DNA of 64,000 nucleotides from Quercus robur (Eukaryota; Streptophyta; Magnoliopsida; Fagales; Fagaceae), in assembly GCF_932294415.1 (NCBI RefSeq), contig NC_065541.1:56212290-56276289 (forward strand), read 5' to 3'. Under the pieces are notes generated by a model. The model ran no database searches. It saw nothing but the letters and a program-made list of their open reading frames with translations, and was not told the origin of the DNA. This document shows, in pieces, positions 45,982 to 57,625 of this stretch (its first letter is position 1; every line of letters begins with the position of its first letter). The position numbers and the translations under genes were made by a program.

Positions 45982-46217
45982 CTGTGGGAAAGGCTTGCGC
46001 GTTGGCTCAGGCGACAGTGGAGTTAGGCTTTTGTCGAGCAAGAGTCTAGGAGTATGCCTTTGTGATCGGCGACACATTGTTGTTGTTCCAACATAAGTTC
46101 CCACTAGGGGCTACGCCTCGCAGTGCCAATGGCGTGGGCAAGTCTAGGGGCTTCAAACGTCAAGCTGACTTCCTCCACCCTATTCGAGGAGCTAACCTTT
46201 AGAAAATAAATAAATAG

Positions 46218-47419
46218 AGAAAATACAAGTTTTGGACAGAACCAAGGCCTTGCATGGTCCTCAGACTCAAGCCTCTGGGGAAACCAACTACTTACACAGA
46301 AAATACAAGTTTTGGACAGAACCAAGGCCTTGTATGGTCCTCGGACTCAAGCCTCTGGGGAAACCAACTACTTACAAAGAAAATACAAGTTTTGGACAGA
46401 ACCAAGGCCTTGCATAGTCCTCGGACTCAAGCCTCTGGGGAAACCAACTACTTACAAAGAAAATACAAGTTTTGGACAGAACTAAGGCCTTGCATGGTCC
46501 TCGGACTCAAGCCTCTGGGGAAACCAACTACTTACAAAGAAAATACAAGTTTTGGACAGAACCAAGGCCTTGCATGGTCCTCGGACTCAAGCCTCTGGGG
46601 AAACCAACTACTTACACAAAAAAATACAAGTTTTGGACAGAACCAAGGCCTTGCATGGTCCTCGGACTCAAGCCTCTGGGGAAACCAACTACTTACACAG
46701 AAAATACAAGTTTTGGACAGAACCAAGGCCTTGCATGGTCTTCGGACTCAAGCCTCTAGGGAAACCAACTACTTATACAGAAAATACAAGTTTTGGATAG
46801 AACCAAGGCCTTGCATGGTCCTCGGACTCAAGCCTCTGGGGAAACCAACTACTTACACAGAAAATACAAGTTTTGGACAGAACCAAGGCCTTGCATGGTC
46901 CTCGGACCCAAGCCTCTGGGGAAACCAACTACTTACAAAGAAAATACAAGTTTTGGACAGAACCAAGGCCTTGCATGGTCCTCGGACTCAAGCCTCTGGG
47001 GAAACCAACTACTTACACAGAAAATACAAGTTTTGGACAGAACCAAGGCCTTGCATGGTCCTCGGACTCAAGCCTCTGGGGAAACCAACTACTTACACAG
47101 AAAATACAAGTTTTGGACAGAACCAAGGCCTTGTATGGTCCTCGGACTCAAGCCTCTGGGGAAACCAACTACTTACAAAGAAAATACAAGTTTTGGACAG
47201 AACCAAGGCCTTGCATAGTCCTCGGACTCAAGCCTCTGGGGAAACCAACTACTTACAAAGAAAATACAAATTTTGGACAGAACCAAGGCCTTGCATGGTC
47301 CTCGGACTCAAGCCTCTGGGGAAACCAACTACTTACATAGAAAATACAAGTTTTGGACAGAACCAAGGCCTTGTATGGTCCTCGGACTCAAGCCTCTGGG
47401 GAAACCGACTACTTACTAG
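46218..47419 (+). repeat. 15 tandem copies of an 80-bp repeat
   Basis: The motif 'ttttggacag' recurs at 46231 and then every 80 bp up to 47352 (one step is 81 bp), with very few changes between units. Each unit also contains 'aaccaaggccttgcat', 'ctcggactcaagcctctgg' and 'aaaccaactacttaca'. All three plus-strand frames lack stops, and 80 is not a multiple of 3. This produces a 412-codon open stretch (46254-47492) that cycles through three translations. I consider it non-coding. Confidence 0.95.
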
Positions 47420-48994
47420 GAAAAACTACATTACATGGACCTTAGGATCTATCCGAGGAAAACTCTCCACTAACAATTGGGTTAACTCCTAAATTACGAT
47501 AATTCTCAAGTCTGCCCTCGGATCTTCAGCACCAGAGTGATTGATGCAATGTAGAGCAATATGTTGCCTAAAATACAATCGGAGTTCCATACTGCTCAAT
47601 CACCTCCTCGGATGAATTATTTAGAGATTATCATTCTTGGACGGTATTCTCGCACTTACTACAGAATATTTAACTGTTACCTCGGTTAGTTTCCTAAATT
47701 TAACTTACTATGAATTATCGTTATAATGCCTGGTAGTGTCGGTAAATTAGAATTAGTTGGATTATATTTCAAGGTTTCATGCTCTAAGTATCATTGAAGA
47801 AAAACATACATGGAGCACACCCATTCAAAATGTAGTGTTGCAAAAGGAAAAGTATTCAAAACAAGTAAATAAATTTCCCTTTTTACTAAAACAAAGAAAT
47901 AGTACAGCGTACAATGAAAGCAGGAATCAGCTTATATCAAAGCTACCAGCATAGTCGAGAAGAAAGGTACAAGAGAATAACATAAAGCCGAGGAGACAGT
48001 ACAGACGAGAGCTTGGCTTCTAAAGCTAACCACCTCGTCAAAAAGAAAGATACAAGGGAATAAGATAAAGCCGAGGGGATGACACAGAGGAGAGGTTGGC
48101 TACTGCTTCAAGACCTTGTTCTTCCTCAATACTTTTACATGCCCATAACTCAGGCAGCAAAAGAACCCAGCTTGGGGCCTGCACCATCGAAGAAAAGGTG
48201 CAGAGAGAGCCCAGCTTCAGGCTAGCGTAGCTGAAGAAAAGGTGCAGGGAACCCAACTTGAGGCTCACACCGTTGAAGAAAAGGTGCAGGGAGCCGGAAG
48301 TTGAGAAGCCTACCCCAAAATTTGCCTGCGACAAGGCAGACGGCGCTGATGGCGGAGAATCTTTCTTCTGACACACCAAAATTCTGGCATGAACAGATTC
48401 TGCTTCGGATTTTGATTAAAAGAAGGAGAAACACCATTTCCCCTTTTGTTGTAACGAAATATTCTCTTGAATTTGTGCCTCCTTTGCCCATACCTCACTT
48501 CTTTGAGTCTCAGGAGGACACGGCACCTCTGTGGAGGAGAGAGTTCCTTCACCCTACCCCGCGTCTCAAACATGTTATACTAAGGAAGGATAGCACCGGA
48601 TATTGGAGTAGTGACTTGGGAGGAAACTGAAGGATTTATGTATAGGTAAAGCAACTTCCTCTCCTATTTATTTAAAAAGATAAGGTGGTGGCATTTAATT
48701 CACGCAGCGTCCCAAGGAACGCTACAGACAAAATGGCTCCGGCTCAATTTCCAACGTCACCTGTAACCATGAGATTAAAGGATTCTCGTGAAGGCGCACC
48801 TCGAACACTGGGACGCCAAAAGGTACCGCGTGACCAAAGACTACAGGAATGCCTCTTAATTTGTGGGCCTAGTGAATTTGCGGCCCAGGCCCATTCTGCG
48901 TAGGAGCCTAGGGGCTACGGCCCACGCCGAGGAATAGCCATTGCCGAGGACAACCTCCTGCTCGGCGCCTCATGAGATACTTGAGGAAAGGGAG
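47420..48994 (+). other. LARD interior, no recognisable genes
   Basis: Non-coding or decayed sequence. A segment around 48401-48430 ('tgcttcggattttg') returns in diverged form at 50087-50115. Near 48180-48300 a 'gaagaaaaggtgcag' motif repeats three times. Overlapping short ORFs on both strands show no known domain. Confidence 0.6.
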
Positions 48995-49160
48995 AAACCG
49001 AGTTTAGGGGCAGAACCAAGGCATTACATGATCCTCGAACTCAAGCCTATGGGGAAACCAACTACTTGGACGACAAAACTAGGTTGTGGACAGAACCAAG
49101 ACATTGCGAGGTCCTCGGACTCAGGCGTATGAGGAAACCAACTACTTGGATGGGGAAAGT
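48995..49160 (+). repeat. Two diverged copies of the 80-bp repeat
   Basis: 'cagaaccaaggcatt', 'gatcctcgaactcaagcc' and 'ggggaaaccaactacttgg' occur twice with a period of about 75 bp. They match the main array at 46218-47419 but with many changes, so they look like older copies of the same repeat. Confidence 0.85.
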
Positions 49161-50694
49161 CCTCGGCTCAAATACTGTAAAAGGTTAAGGCCAATAAGAG
49201 TGTTAAGAAGATGGCAAAACACCCCACTATTCTGTAGCCTAAGGGGGCAGTTCATTTTTGCGGGTGATATGTCTCCGGACGGTTACTTCCTACACCGCAT
49301 AGAGCGTCCAGTTCTCATCTCGGCATGTTTTGGGGTAAGTATCGTTCTTCATAGGTCGGCATTGTTGCGCCAAACAATTCTATTAAAATTATGGAGACAT
49401 CTTTTTATTAGCAAGTATGTTGGCCCTAGTTGTCATTGATTCAAATGCTATATTATTGTGCCGAACAGCACTTGCAAATTTGTAAAGACATAGAGATAGA
49501 ATATGCGAAGTAAATTGATAACAATTTTTATTAATATGAAGATGTATTACAACGTACAAAGAGGGGCTTAAACAAGCCTATATAAAAGGTGAACTGCCGA
49601 AACAATATAAAAAAAAAAAATTAAAAAAAAATTAAAAAAAAAAAACATCAGCAATATAACTAAGTAAACGGTCAGGTGTCTTTTAAACTCGTCTCCGAAG
49701 TCCCTCCTAACTCTGCCTCGGTATCGCCCATATTGAGAGAAGAACCTTCTTTAGAAAAAGATGGAGGAGATGAATGAGGAAGATGGAGGAGATGAGTAAA
49801 AAGAAGGAGGAGAAGAAGAGGGAAGAGATGAAAAGAAAGAAAAAGGAGCAAAAGAGGGAGAAGGAAAAGCACCAGGATGGATCTGGTGGTGGAAAGAAGA
49901 AGAAAGAGAGGCAAAAGGAGGCGCCAGTGAACAAAGAGAGGAAGAAGCAGGGGCACTTAGTCCCTGCCCTAGTCCTGACTCCTAACACACTGGTGCCATA
50001 TTAGATATGCTTATAAGGGAGCGGGTGGTACTGATCATGGGTGTCCTCGGCTCAGTCACGCCGAAAGTGTGACGTGACGAGTCCCTGCTTCGGATTTTGG
50101 CTGAAAGGAAGGTGAGGCAAATCTTGAGTCTCCGCCATCCTTGCCCTGACCGAGCCATTTCGAGTTTTATTAGAACATGGTATTTTTGGGAGGGGAATGG
50201 TTTCTTCATTGCCTATGACTGTGGTAAACGTATTACGGGTTGAGGTATAATTAGAAGGTAAAAGTAAACTCTGGGAGGAATCTAAGGATTTCAGATTTCT
50301 GGGGGATTAAGGGATTCATCTATGGGAGAAACAACTCTCGTCTTCCCTCTTTATATAATGGACGAAAAGGATGGTACTAAATGTGTTCAGATCTCCAAGG
50401 AAATCTGCAAACAAGAATGTGCCCGTTCCGCTCCCCCACACCATCAGTAACCATTGAATCTGGGAGGTCTCGTGAAGGGAAACCATTAAAGACATGCTTC
50501 GGATAACCAAACGGCATGAATGTATCGAGAATAAATCAAGAAGAACATCTCGTAGACCGGTGCATTTCTTGGGCAGGTGGAGAATTGCCAATGCCAGTGA
50601 AAGGTTGAATTAAATGAGCCGTAATAAAGGCTTGGTATTATCAAAACCCCCCTCTCCAACCAGGAGGTCGGACAGCATGGTTTTGAGGGGCTAT
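49161..50694 (+). other. LARD interior, 3' part, with purine-rich tract
   Basis: The stretch 49756-49935 is almost pure purine (agatggagga, aaaagaaggagg, gaagaagagg). It gives a Lys/Glu-rich open frame on plus and a Leu/Phe-rich one on minus, both low complexity. A-runs occur at 49609-49644. No retroelement domain was found. Confidence 0.6.
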
Positions 50695-51336
50695 TATGGG
50701 GCCCAATAATTTATGGGTCAGGCCAACTTATTCATGGGGAGTCCTAAGGCCCAAGCCGAAGAAGACTATAGTCCAAACTCAATAATGTAAAGCACAAAAT
50801 GGCCCGGAAAAGCAGCCGAGGACAGTCTAGTTCTCGGCTGACCCAAAGCTCCACCGAGAAGAGAGGCAAAAACGGCATAGGGACAAACTTGAAAGAAAAT
50901 CTAAAATATCTAGGAAAGGCTGCCCTTACTACCTTCCCCATACACGGCTCTGCACCTAACAGAGCCGTATTCTTCAGCTTTATCAACCACTCCCAACGAC
51001 TTTGGTCTTGGACTGACGGGACAAGTATCAGTCTTGGAAAGGTCGACCCTACACGTGGACGAAGGAAAGCGAACGCAGGCTAGTATAAAAGAAAAAATAA
51101 GTAATCTGGAGAGGGGACTGGAAAAAATGGCCAAAAAAGGAAGGCCTCCCAGTCTACCTCCTGGAGTCCGACTCTAGGGGTGAAAACACCTTAAACATGT
51201 ATGAACACCACAAAAACCCACCGCCGGGTAACCGAGGCCTAGCCTTTCAAACCCACTCTCTACAAATGATATTGTCTGGACCTTTTTACGTGCGAACCCA
51301 ACACTGTTGTGGTTCATTGCGTGTCGTGTCCTTACA
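50695..51336 (+). repeat. 3' LTR of LARD-like element
   Basis: Same length as the 5' LTR. The starting TG is mutated to TA; it ends TGTCCTTACA before the duplication catac. Confidence 0.94.
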
Positions 51337-51341
51337 CATAC

Positions 51342-51621
51342 TAAATTTTCTTCCATCAAGGAAGTTGCATTAATAAATACAAGCTACTTTAAGAAAACCA
51401 TAAATGTGAAGTGTCTTTTATTATCTAGTTAATAATACTAATACTGCACACAAATACACATATTTTGTCATAATTTTCCTATGTGATAGACTATGATTGG
51501 TTATCTTTTACTATCACATAAATCTATTTTTTTTACCTTTCATAATCTACCACGTAGGATTGTTTTGCAAAAATTAGTGTGTTTGTGTGTGGGACTAATA
51601 TTATTAATATCCAGTAGGAAT

Positions 51622-51673
<52 letters not shown>

Positions 51674-51755
51674 GTAACTTTAGAAATCACTTGGTAATTA
51701 CAAATAATTTTGCAAGAAAAGACCCAAAAAGTGGGATATAGCTCCCAGTCATTAC
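51342..51755. other. 3' flank of copy 2 with long A-run
   Basis: AT-rich. It contains a 44-nt A-run at 51626-51669. No gene. Confidence 0.6.
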
Positions 51756-53579
51756 CTACCTAACTGGTGCCTCCACCAGTTGGGCACCATCTCCAGCTAT
51801 CACGGTTTTCGTTTGGGCCTGATTCTCATTCTCACTGAACTTCTTATAGATGTCACTTTTATAGAACTTCCTAGTCCTTAGCACCAGAATGAACGAAACA
51901 AGTGTGCCAGAAAAGGTCACGGCAGCAATGATAATGAAAGACAATTTGAAGCACTCAACCCCATTACACTTCAAGTCCTCCCCAACCTTCCTTATGAGCC
52001 CCGAGGCTGCCATTTGCTTCTCAGCTTCCTTGTCATATAAATGCCCAGTGACTCTCACATTGAGCAAATATGACCCTATTGGACTTGCCACTGCCGCAAA
52101 ATTGAACAGTGTAGAGTAGTACTTGAGGCCAAAGATTTCAGAAATAATTGCAAAGAGCAATGGCCATTGTGCACCAAAACAAAACCCAATAATCACTGAT
52201 GCGAAATAGATACCATTCGGTATATTAAACGCGATTAGGAGGTGACCAATACATGATACTAGGAGACTCAAAGTGAGCATGAGAGTGCGTGGGATTTTGT
52301 ACTTTGTAATGAAAATTTCGGAGGTAATACCTGCGACCACACGTCCGAGGTAGTTCCAAATGCTTACAAGTGACACAAAAGTGCTTATGCTTTGCTTTGG
52401 ATATCCTAAGGAAGCTCCAATCTGACCCAAGTTGTCTATTACCGTTAAAGTTCCCCCTAGGCCACAGATTGTAGCAAAGAATATCAGCAACATGTCAATG
52501 CTGAAAAGTGCTTGTAATATCGTGTAGTCCTCCCCTCTATCTGGTGGCTGAAAAGCTGTTTGCCAACAAGAAACTTGCTTTTTATTTTGAGCACTTGTCG
52601 TGACTGAAATTGTTGAAGCTCCATTAGAAATTGCCTCCTCTGTAGTAACTTTTATTGGTGAAGGGTCATTCATGGCTTCATTCTTACTCTTCCAAAGCCT
52701 GTACTCGTCTCTAATGACAACTGCAAGTGGGAGAAACAGTAAGAAAAGTACCATGGCTGCACTCCCTCCATATTCACTTTGTGTAAAGGTGACCCTTTTC
52801 TCTACTATGATTATAATCATCAAGAACCCCGCGAGACCAAGCGAAATATAGAGGAAATTATAGAGAAGGTTGAGCTCGTTAGGCTGCCGAGGAGCCTTCA
52901 TGATCCTCATGGTTCGAAGAAAAGTCAAACATATAGCTGCTGGAAGCCACGCAATTAGCAAAATCAAAGACTTCGCGTCATCACCATAGATAGCATGGTA
53001 CAACTGTGTAATCACAGCCCCACTTAGACCCGTGTAACCCTTCAAAACACCAATAAGAACTCCACGGCTTTCAGGGAAGTTCTTGATGCAAGTGACAAGG
53101 GCTCCAGTGTTGACAAAAGGTTGTGAATTTGAGCCAAGGCATATGTATAAGCACATTTGCCAAACATGGGGCTTGGCAACTCTTCCGGTCACGCTTAGCC
53201 ATATCATGAAGTACCCAAAAAAGTTGAACCCTGCACCCATAGCTAACACAACCCATGGGGGTGTGATCTCATTGATTAGGCCAGAGATGATTCCAATATT
53301 TGCACCCAAGTCCTTGTAGAAGCTGATCAAATTGAGGGTGGTTTGGTCATAGCCAAGTGAGGACTTGATCTCGCTGGAGTAAAGGCCAAAGATGTAGCTC
53401 AAACCAGCCGTGTTCATAATCAAAAGAGACCCAAACATCATGAATCTCCGCCCCTTTAGAATTTGGAGGGTGAGGCCACCCTTCATCTCCGCCCAAGGGC
53501 CTCCACCACCACCACTGCTAACAACCATTGATCTGTTCTCTGCAGTGTTTCGCTCAGTATGATGTACCAAACAGTCCAA
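51756..53579 (-). CDS. Nodulin-like/MFS transporter, NFD4-like (copy 2)
   Basis: An intact 607-residue protein in one exon, closely similar to copy 1 along its length. The Nodulin-like half contains LKGRRFMMFGSLLIMNTAG, FYKDLGANIGIISGLINE and FPESRGVLIGVLKGYTGLSG. The central loop (about 285-345) is shorter in Asn/Lys repeats than in copy 1. The MFS half contains [29 protein letters not shown] and [20 protein letters not shown]. The C-terminal tail NENQAQTKTVIAGDG is missing from copy 1 but present in the relic at 44005. The first ATG gives an extra N-terminus with a GGGGG run; Met18 is an alternative start. About 12 helices are expected. The substrate is unknown. Confidence 0.94.
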   Translation of the reverse strand: MDCLVHHTERNTAENRSMVVSSGGGGGPWAEMKGGLTLQILKGRRFMMFGSLLIMNTAGLSYIFGLYSSEIKSSLGYDQTTLNLISFYKDLGANIGIISGLINEITPPWVVLAMGAGFNFFGYFMIWLSVTGRVAKPHVWQMCLYICLGSNSQPFVNTGALVTCIKNFPESRGVLIGVLKGYTGLSGAVITQLYHAIYGDDAKSLILLIAWLPAAICLTFLRTMRIMKAPRQPNELNLLYNFLYISLGLAGFLMIIIIVEKRVTFTQSEYGGSAAMVLFLLFLPLAVVIRDEYRLWKSKNEAMNDPSPIKVTTEEAISNGASTISVTTSAQNKKQVSCWQTAFQPPDRGEDYTILQALFSIDMLLIFFATICGLGGTLTVIDNLGQIGASLGYPKQSISTFVSLVSIWNYLGRVVAGITSEIFITKYKIPRTLMLTLSLLVSCIGHLLIAFNIPNGIYFASVIIGFCFGAQWPLLFAIISEIFGLKYYSTLFNFAAVASPIGSYLLNVRVTGHLYDKEAEKQMAASGLIRKVGEDLKCNGVECFKLSFIIIAAVTFSGTLVSFILVLRTRKFYKSDIYKKFSENENQAQTKTVIAGDGAQLVEAPVR

Positions 53580-54145
53580 ACGTTGACAAGGTTGTCATGT
53601 ACCTCATGGAGTCATGGTGGTCCTAGAGATGTGTGTTAATTATTTGGGAGATAGTCAACATTTCTATAGTATATTTGAATTTGAGTACTTCAAGATACCT
53701 TTCTGAATAAAAAAAAAGGTACTTCAAGATACTTGCCATGACTTTTATCAACGTTACACGTATAATAGAACAAAAATCCTATTAAAAAAAAAAAGTGTTT
53801 TATTTTATTTCAGCAAAAAGAAAAAAGAAAGATAAAAACTTGTTTTATTTTATACTCCACCATTACTAAGTATGTCACGTATGCTTTCTATAAAATAAAA
53901 AAATGTTTCATATTTCTTTTTTTCCTCTTGATAATATATTAGTGAAATATGATCAATTGTTCCTTCTGTATTATTATTCCTTGTTTTTTTTTTTTTTGGT
54001 GGCTGAGTGCTCATGCTCTGATAAACGAATTGAAATGAAGAGATTAGGTGCCACCAAGAAAATTACCCAAGTTGGGTCCGCATTTATGTTCCCCGCCTCC
54101 TATTATTGTGGATCTTAATCTTCCACATGGTTGAGAAATGGGACA
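53580..54145 (-). promoter_or_regulatory. Upstream region of copy 2, homologous to the array unit
   Basis: The near part resembles upstream DNA of copy 1 ('caacatttctatagtat'). The far part, 53790-54145, matches the array units in order: 'gttttattttatttcagca', 'ctccaccattactaagtat', 'cttgataatatattagtg', 'aaacgaattgaaatgaagag' and 'gtggatcttaat'. No clear TATA box was found close to the start. Confidence 0.6.
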
Positions 54146-55829
54146 CATAATTTTCAAAAATAAAAGTACCCTCTTAGTGTTTCATGTAGAAATATTTAAA
54201 ATTCAAATCATTTTCTCCGAATTATACATAAACACCCTATGAAAAAAGGGTAATTAAATAAAAAAGCATATGAATAGATAAGACATATAAATTATAATTT
54301 TTAATGTATATTACGTATTTTATATATATATATATATATATATAATTTAGTTGTTACAATAAACGAGGATAGCTAGCAATATAACTGAGATGTTTGATGA
54401 AGGCTTAACAATTTGTAATATGAAGAAGATGATAAATTATCTATTTTTAGAAAATATGATTGCTTTTATTTTTGTAACTGGTTCCCCTTGATTAATTAAG
54501 GATGTTGAAGGAGAAAAATAATTAAAATTTTCAATAAAAAATTAGAAAAGTAAAATGAAAATCCTAATATTTTTTGGAAATCTCATTTTAGCTCCAAAAA
54601 TAAGAAATTCAAAATAATTTTAAAAAAAATTACAATTCATAAAAACCAAGAAGACTATCAAATATTATAAAAAATTGTAAGAGATATTTTCTTTTATAGA
54701 AATTTAGGAAATCCATTGATTATTTGATTTCCACCAGAGATGTCAAATAACAAGTAGACAAAATAAGGAGAGAGATGACGATATCGAGAAAAGAAAGATG
54801 GCTGGATATATAATTTTAGATAGTTGAAGCAAACCAAAACCCAAGTAAAATTGATAGATAGCTCACCATTAAAATAAAAGACCAATGAGATATAAAAATC
54901 ATCACCTAATGGAATTTAATTAAGGATATATACAAGATGGAATAAATTCACCACTCAATAAAATCCACGAAATGACTTATATAGGACTTAGAATAGCCCT
55001 CTAAGCATAGGAAAACAAAAATAACATTCCGGCCAAATAACTTATATAGTACTTAGAATAGCCCTCTGAGCATAGGCAAAAAAAATAACATTCAAAACAT
55101 TACATTTTCAAGATTAAAGTCAATTGGACTCATAGAAACTAGTAAAACTAGTAAAGGGCTTTTCTACCTTATCGAGAAGCTGAAATGAGAGACTAATATT
55201 TCCTAGAAATTCTAATTAAACGTTGTTTGATTCCTTGGACAAAATGACTTATTAATCTTTAAATATCATCTAAATTGGAGGAAAATTTTGATAAAAAAAA
55301 TATGGGTCTTATTCATTGGGCTTAAAAGTCATCTTAGTTGGGCTTTTTAAACTCATATTAGATTAGCTAAAACTTCAAACGCTCCTGTGTCAAATGGATT
55401 ATTAGAACTTAGGAGGAATAATGGACCGATTGATATTAACTAACTAAAATGGTAAATTAGTTAATTGCCAAGAGTTTTGTATCTCAATTCATTCATATAT
55501 TCTATATTTTAATAGAAACATTATTCCAGATTTAAATATCTTATTCTCCCCAATTATCAAATCAAAAAATAATAATAATTAAAAAAAAAAAACTAATAAA
55601 ATGGTCACATGGATTTTAAACATTCTTGGGGATGGTGCATTATATATTAACGACTAGGGTACAACAAATGGGCCGTAGGAATTCTCCTAATTAGTGAGGG
55701 AAAAAAAACTTTTCCCACGTCAAAAACAAAAAATTATATTAATTATAAACTGTCAATTCTGATCATTCAAAACGTGTTCGTTTGTCAATAGCCCAAAATT
55801 TATCCCATATTTTTTTAAATGGTTTTATA
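54146..55829. other. Intergenic DNA, paralogous to 28766-29517
   Basis: AT-rich, without genes. 54430-55720 is collinear with 28800-29515 (see that entry), with extra sequence in the middle. A tandem pair of about 60 bp lies at 54970-55095 ('cttagaatagccctct' twice). (AT)n at 54319-54343. Confidence 0.6.
54970..55095. repeat. Tandem duplication of ~60 bp
   Basis: Two copies each containing 'acttatata', 'acttagaatagccctct', 'gcatagg' and 'aaaataacattc'. Confidence 0.85.
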
Positions 55830-56037
55830 ACTATAAATGTATAGCAATGGAGCTAAAAATTTAGTTATTTAGCATAACAAAAAGTTACTTTATCTATTTT
55901 ACATATTCACATATTATAGCAGTGAATCTATTTTAGCTTTCAAAACAATAAAATAATATAAACATCACAATAAAATAATATATCTATTACAATAAAATAA
56001 TATATTTTTTACAATAAACAACAATCACAACCATTGC

Positions 56038-56102
56038 CACCACCACTGTCACTACCACCACCGCCACCGCAACCACCGCCACCACCACAACCGCCACCAT
56101 CA
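56038..56102. repeat. (CCA/CCG)n trinucleotide tract
   Basis: Imperfect accaccacc/ccgccaccg repeats within the putative TIR element. Confidence 0.85.
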
Positions 56103-56484
56103 AAAAAATTATTTTTTTCTCACCAATATTAGATAGTAATAACCTATCACTTAAAATTTATTACAAAAATATTGTGATAACATTTCTTAATTTTAATTTC
56201 TTATTATTCTTTATTTTATTTTTCCCATTATCTTATTTGATTTCATCCAAGTACACGTTTCTTTCTTCTTCTTCTTCTTTTTTTTTTTTCCTCTTTTTTT
56301 CTCCCTACACACGTATACTCCTCTTATCTCCTCCACACACATATACTTTCTTATCTTCACTCTATCTTCACTTGCATTTTTGTTTTTCTACTTCATCTTT
56401 GTGTTTCTTTCTCTTTCACTCTATCTTCACTGCCGCCCCCACAATAGCCACATTGGAAAACACTGTAAACAAACCGTTCCTAAC

Positions 56485-56697
56485 ATGGATGATGAGATCT
56501 TCTTGGAGGTTTGTGAACTTTTAGAAGATGAAAGAAAAGCCAAGATGTTCATGGCCATGGAATATGGATGTCACAGCACGGAGGAAGTGGTTACTAAAAA
56601 AGCTTCAACAGTAGCATCTATTTTTCTTGTTAATGTCAGATATAATTTTGGTTTTTTTTTTTTTTTTTTTTTTTTGTGTGGAGTTTTTCCAATGTAA
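56485..56697 (+). other. Short unrecognised ORF inside the putative TIR element
   Basis: From ATG 56485 it reads [20 protein letters not shown], then [15 protein letters not shown], and runs into a T-run encoding polyphenylalanine. The first ~45 residues look like real, charged alpha-helical protein, unlike the flanking low-complexity sequence. It may be a captured exon or a remnant of an element-encoded protein. I do not recognise the family. Confidence 0.3.
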
Positions 56698-57165
56698 ATC
56701 AGATTTGATATTAATGTAAAGGCATTTTTCAAAGCAATATCTGGTATGATTTCCTTGTTGAAATTGGGAAAAAAAAAAAAAAAGAGGAATTGAATTTGTT
56801 TTTGCTGGGCGGCCCTGCACATGGTGATGGTTGATTGTAGCTGGATTTATGGTTGATTGCTTTGAATGTTGATGAGGGTGAGGACTGAGTAGAGAGGAGC
56901 AACGGGCAGAAATGGAAAAGAGGAGAGAAGAAAAGAAAAGAAAAAAATAATATTAAAATATTCTGATCAGTGTGAACACAACTTAAAATAATATATTTCC
57001 TTTTTTTTTTTTCCTTTGAGCTACACATCTATCTTTAGATGTGCACTGTAGCTGAGAAATAAAAAATTTTAGCTTTAGCTCCACTACTATAACTCTCTCT
57101 TTTGTATTTTGGTGTAGCTAAAATAGCTATATAGCAATTTAACTACATTGCTGCAAGTGCTCTAA

Positions 57166-57625
57166 CATGTAACCATTATCAAATGTATTGGGATTGATCA
57201 AGTCAACTAATAAAGTCACCAGCTCTTTATTTTATTTCGAGTTATTTAAACAAGCCCAAACGTCAATACGTCTCAAGAGACAATTTTTTATTTTTTTTAC
57301 CTTGCAAGTTGCAACCAAAAAAATAAATAAAGATAGAACATAGTATTATATTTTTTCTTATAAGGAACAATTTAAGCCTAACAATGAAATTCTCACTATT
57401 TATACCAAATCTGTATTTTCAAGCTGAATCAAGAATCTTGTAACTTAATATTATATGTTTTCCCTTGTAAGGAAAATTACTATAACCATCATTTTTTTTT
57501 TTTTTTTTATAAATCCGTAACCATCAAATTATTAAAAAGAAAAAAATTTATGAAACTTTCATCCTCAAATAAAACCAGTTTATCTATCCATTTCACTGAT
57601 AAAATCAACGACTGTTATGCGTAGC
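57166..57625. other. 3' flank of copy 3
   Basis: AT-rich DNA with T-runs (57492-57508). No gene seen. Confidence 0.55.

Larger units (their letters stand above)
45329..51336 (+). mobile_element. Non-autonomous Ty3-type LTR element (LARD-like)
   Basis: Two 642-bp LTRs (45329-45970, 50695-51336) differ at about 16 positions by my count. A perfect duplication catac lies at 45324-45328 and 51337-51341. The primer site TGGCGCCGT, tRNA-Asp type, starts at 45973; a purine-rich tract (GAGGGG) precedes the 3' LTR. The 4.7-kb interior has no gag, protease, RT or integrase, only repeats and low-complexity stretches. It is clearly younger than the Copia element and must depend on enzymes supplied in trans. 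Confidence 0.93.
55830..57165. mobile_element. Putative TIR element with internal ORF remnant
   Basis: The left end near 55849 (tatagcaatggagctaaaaa) and right end near 57164 (reverse complement gagcacttgcagcaatgtag then ttaaattgctat) resemble each other as inverted repeats of the 'gagc...gcagca.tg.agctaaa' type that I associate with PIF/Harbinger-like MITEs. A third such end ('gtagtggagctaaagct' reverse complement, near 57075-57095) suggests nesting. Inside are an (accaccacc)n tract, a T-rich stretch and a short ORF at 56485-56697. No target duplication was established. Confidence 0.4.

Noticed and set aside
46218..47419. CRISPR-like array
   Set aside because: The repeats are contiguous with no unique spacers, and the context is a eukaryotic retroelement.
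46254..47492. 412-codon open frame across the 80-bp repeats, with similar ORFs in other frames
   Set aside because: It results from a stop-free 80-bp repeat read in rotating frames. There is no protein-like composition beyond the repeat, and the host is a non-autonomous retroelement.
49672..50004. Lys/Glu-rich ORF (plus) and Leu/Phe-rich ORFs (minus) in the purine tract
   Set aside because: Low-complexity translation of a purine-rich stretch inside a non-autonomous element; no domain.
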